NCBI GenBank assembly: GCA_021796135.1
Contig: JAJYOQ010000046.1
Span: 1-15,573, forward strand
Origin: Bacteroidota bacterium
GTDB taxonomy: Bacteria > Bacteroidota > Ignavibacteria > Ignavibacteriales > Ignavibacteriaceae
Direction of reading: 5' to 3'
Length of the DNA stretch: 15,573 bases
Below the pieces are notes generated by a model, which ran no database searches, was not told the DNA's origin, and saw nothing but the letters and a program-made list of their open reading frames with translations. Of the stretch, positions 13,445 through 15,573 are shown piece after piece (the stretch's first letter is position 1; each line of letters opens with the position of its first letter). A program made the translations under genes and the position numbers.

Positions 13445-14770
13445 GAATTCAACATTAATGAACTATCTGATTCAGAAAAAGAAATTGAAATTACTTATTC
13501 TTTTGATGAAATTAAAAACGACCTAGATAAGGAAATCTTAGCAAGTACAAAAAAAATTCAACTCCCTGGATTTCGTAAAGGGAAAGCTCCTGTCTCCATG
13601 ATTAAGAAAATCTATGGTACTGCCTTAGATTCTGAAGCTGCTGAAAAAATTGCCAGCACAAAATTTTATGAGGTTTCAGATTCAAATCATTTGCACATAA
13701 TCGGTAGACCTGTGATTGTTGATATAAATTTTAAAAGGGATGAAGATTTTAAGTTTAAAGTGAAATATGAAACTCTTCCAAAGCTTGATGTCAAAAATTA
13801 TACTGGACTTGAAATAAAAGTACCGGATTTTAAACTTCAGGACGAAGATATTGAATATGAAATAAAGAATTTGCTCAAATCTAACGCAGAAAAAGTTGAA
13901 GCCACTGAAGTAGGTGAAAATAATAATTATATCCTAGACGTTGAAATTATTAGAATTGATGAAAACGGGCAAGTATATACAGGATCAAAGTCAGAGAAAA
14001 TGCAATTAGATCTTTCAAATGAAAGAATAAATAAAGAAATTGTTCAGAATGCAAAAGGTAAACGCACCGGAGAAACATTTCAATTTTCATTTAATGATGA
14101 AAGAATCGAAAATTCAAATAGTCCGGAAGAGAAAAAAATATCGGAATATTTCGGTTATTCGGCAACAATTAATAAAATTACAAAGTTGGTGTTTCCTGAA
14201 TTAAGTGATGATTTTGTAAAGCAAATTACAAAAGGAAAATCTTCCAATGAAACAGAAATGAGAGATCAAATTAAGTCTGATTTAGATAATGAAATAAAAA
14301 GACAAAATGATGATTATTACAGAAATGGATTGATTCAACAAATTATTATTAATAATGAATTTACTCCCCCAAAGACGATGGTAACATCATTTTTAGAAGA
14401 AATTATAAAAGAAGAAGAAGCTAATTCGAAAAAAAGCGGCTATAAGAAATTTAATAGGCAGGAATCAGAGACTAGGAATGCTAAGGCAGCTGAATTTGAA
14501 GTAAAATGGTACCTTATTTCTTCTGCAATTAAAGAAAAAGAGCATATAGAAATTTCCGAGTCTGAAATCAATGAACATGCCCAAAAGGATGCTACCGAAA
14601 CCGGAATTGATATAGAAAAAATATTAGCATATTACAATTCAACAAATTTCAGGAATAGACTTACAGATATTAAATTGATGACATTTTTGAAAGATAATAA
14701 TAAAGTTGTACCTTTAATTAATACCAAAGAAGATAACAAAGAAAATAATATTGAGGATTCAAATGAATAA
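13442..14770 (+). CDS. tig: Trigger factor, ribosome-associated chaperone
   Basis: A 442-residue trigger factor, close to the usual 430-450. The N-terminal ribosome-binding domain (about 1-115) carries the signature GFRKGKAP at 43-50, which docks on ribosomal protein L23 near the exit tunnel. A central region (about 150-255) matches the position of the FKBP-like prolyl-isomerase domain. It has lost the landmark IPGFE-type segment: INKEIV stands there, although G-x-R-x-GE is kept just after. Isomerase activity is therefore doubtful. The C-terminal helical chaperone domain (from about 255, [23 protein letters not shown]) is well preserved and ends in an acidic Asn/Glu/Lys tail. The gene starts with TTG and overlaps the clpP start by 8 nt. 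The tig-clpP order is widespread in bacteria and couples folding and degradation of proteins. Confidence 0.95.
   Translation: MEFNINELSDSEKEIEITYSFDEIKNDLDKEILASTKKIQLPGFRKGKAPVSMIKKIYGTALDSEAAEKIASTKFYEVSDSNHLHIIGRPVIVDINFKRDEDFKFKVKYETLPKLDVKNYTGLEIKVPDFKLQDEDIEYEIKNLLKSNAEKVEATEVGENNNYILDVEIIRIDENGQVYTGSKSEKMQLDLSNERINKEIVQNAKGKRTGETFQFSFNDERIENSNSPEEKKISEYFGYSATINKITKLVFPELSDDFVKQITKGKSSNETEMRDQIKSDLDNEIKRQNDDYYRNGLIQQIIINNEFTPPKTMVTSFLEEIIKEEEANSKKSGYKKFNRQESETRNAKAAEFEVKWYLISSAIKEKEHIEISESEINEHAQKDATETGIDIEKILAYYNSTNFRNRLTDIKLMTFLKDNNKVVPLINTKEDNKENNIEDSNE
14754..14765 (+). promoter_or_regulatory. Ribosome-binding site deciding the clpP start
   Basis: AGGA (14754-14757) lies 5 nt before ATG 14763-14765. 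An in-frame TTG at 14751 overlaps this motif and has none of its own, so the ATG inside the last codons of tig (ATGAATAA) is the start. Confidence 0.7.
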
Positions 14771-15392
14771 CAATATAGAATTTTATAATCAGCTAGTTCC
14801 TTATGTAATTGAACAAACCGGACGCGGTGAAAGAGGGATGGATATTTATTCCCGACTTTTGAGGGAAAGAATAATCTTTATCGGCTCTCCGATTGATGAT
14901 CATATTGCTAGTTTAACAATTGCACAACTTATATTCCTCGAAGCAGAAGACTCAGAAAAAGATATTAATCTTTATATTAATTCGCCGGGAGGAAGTGTTA
15001 GTGCCGGACTTGCTATATATGATACAATGAAGTATATCAAACCAGATGTTGCAACAATTTGTGTCGGCTTGGCAGCAAGTATGGGCGCAATTTTATTAGC
15101 AGGCGGAGCAAACGGGAAAAGGTCCAGCTTGCCTAATTCCAGAATAATGATTCATCAGCCTTCAATTGGAGGAATGCAAGGAACGACATCTGATATTGAG
15201 ATTCATGCAAAAGAAATGATGAAAACAAGGGAAACTCTATATAATATTTTGGCTTCTCATACAGGCAAGACTTACGATGAAATATTAAAAGATTGCGATC
15301 GAGATAATTTTATGTCTCCTTCCGAAGCTAAAGATTATAAAATTATTGATCATATTCTGGAAAAAAGAATTTCTCTGGATAATAAAAAATAA
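14763..15392 (+). CDS. clpP: ATP-dependent Clp protease proteolytic subunit
   Basis: This 209-residue ClpP (family usually 190-210) forms the tetradecameric serine-protease barrel fed by ClpX/ClpA-type unfoldases in the cytoplasm. The triad is visible: Ser106 in GLAASMGA, His131 in RIMIHQPS, and Asp181 in the DRDNFMSP segment. The processing region [18 protein letters not shown] and the [11 protein letters not shown] oxyanion/beta segment are also typical. Its ATG overlaps the tig stop by 8 nt, consistent with translational coupling. In many genomes clpX follows immediately. Here the next gene begins about 75 nt later with a signal peptide instead, so the unfoldase gene must be elsewhere. Confidence 0.97.
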   Translation: MNNNIEFYNQLVPYVIEQTGRGERGMDIYSRLLRERIIFIGSPIDDHIASLTIAQLIFLEAEDSEKDINLYINSPGGSVSAGLAIYDTMKYIKPDVATICVGLAASMGAILLAGGANGKRSSLPNSRIMIHQPSIGGMQGTTSDIEIHAKEMMKTRETLYNILASHTGKTYDEILKDCDRDNFMSPSEAKDYKIIDHILEKRISLDNKK

Positions 15393-15412
15393 ATCCTTTT
15401 TATAATTTTTTT
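15382..15412 (+). terminator. Weak candidate terminator after clpP
   Basis: ATAAAAA (15382-15388) can pair with TTTTTAT (15397-15403) across the clpP stop codon, and seven T follow at 15406-15412. The stem contains only A and T, so it would be unstable. Function is uncertain. Confidence 0.25.
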
Positions 15413-15466
15413 ATTTATAATATAATACCTATTGTTTTATAAATAATTAAGATAAAGTTTTTTATT

Positions 15467-15573
15467 ATGAAATTATTTTTACGTATTGTAAAATATTTTT
15501 CGCTTCTTTTCCTTTTCAATATGTTAATATATCCCCAGCATTTAAAACAAGGGTTAGAAGAATACATCCAATT
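15467..15573 (+). CDS. Predicted secreted protein (partial, N-terminus only)
   Basis: An ATG at 15467 opens a frame that runs off the right edge with 35 complete codons. It begins MKLFLRIVKY, then a hydrophobic stretch (FSLLFLFNMLIY) and PQHLKQGLEEYIQ, a typical Sec signal peptide followed by a polar mature start, with Gln at the likely +1. No clear ribosome-binding motif precedes it, but a TATAAT sequence at 15421-15426 could give it its own promoter. Too little is present to name a family. It is on the same strand as clpP, about 75 nt downstream, and is not clpX. Confidence 0.6.
   Translation, partial: MKLFLRIVKYFSLLFLFNMLIYPQHLKQGLEEYIQ

Noticed and set aside
1..15573. CRISPR array, insertion sequence, prophage or integration site
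   Set aside because: No spaced direct repeats, transposase, integrase or terminal inverted repeats were seen; the tRNA 3' end is not repeated elsewhere in the window as far as could be read by eye.

Overview
The window is AT-rich bacterial chromosome with dense, short-gapped operons. Several traits point to the Bacteroidota/Chlorobi assemblage, most likely an Ignavibacteria-type organism. These are the low GC, a predicted secreted protein with Gln just after the signal peptide, split MacB-type permeases, Ycf48/BNR-type repeats on a Ser/Thr kinase, and a tRNA gene without encoded CCA. The lineage is inferred; no marker gene was placed on a tree.

Layout. Positions 1-5170 (minus strand) hold an export operon read right to left: a TolC-like outer-membrane channel, a MacA/HlyD-type adaptor, a MacB/LolD-type ATPase, and two consecutive MacB/FtsX-type permeases, the second cut by the left window edge. 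Positions 5171-5394 are a non-coding spacer. Positions 5395-12992 (minus strand) hold a second gene string read right to left: a PP2C phosphatase, a Pkn2/PknB-type Ser/Thr kinase with one membrane segment and a predicted seven-bladed external propeller, murA (first committed step of peptidoglycan synthesis), a 742-residue polytopic membrane protein with an external HExxH gluzincin-type peptidase domain and a repeat-rich tail, and a CCA-adding/poly(A)-polymerase-family nucleotidyltransferase with an HD domain. Gaps are 0, 34, 2 and 20 nt, so co-transcription is likely.

Positions 12993-13321 are a divergent, very AT-rich intergenic region. To its right (plus strand) lie tRNA-Leu(UAG), trigger factor (tig), clpP and the first codons of a predicted secreted protein.

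How the genes fit together: the left operon is a complete tripartite efflux/export system, with two different permeases probably sharing one ATPase. The middle string couples a reversible Ser/Thr phosphorylation pair to cell-wall precursor synthesis and an unrecognised envelope protease. The right block is a standard protein-quality-control pair (chaperone plus ClpP), preceded by a tRNA whose 3' CCA must be added after transcription. The least described part of the window is the phosphatase/propeller-kinase/MurA/membrane-gluzincin string.
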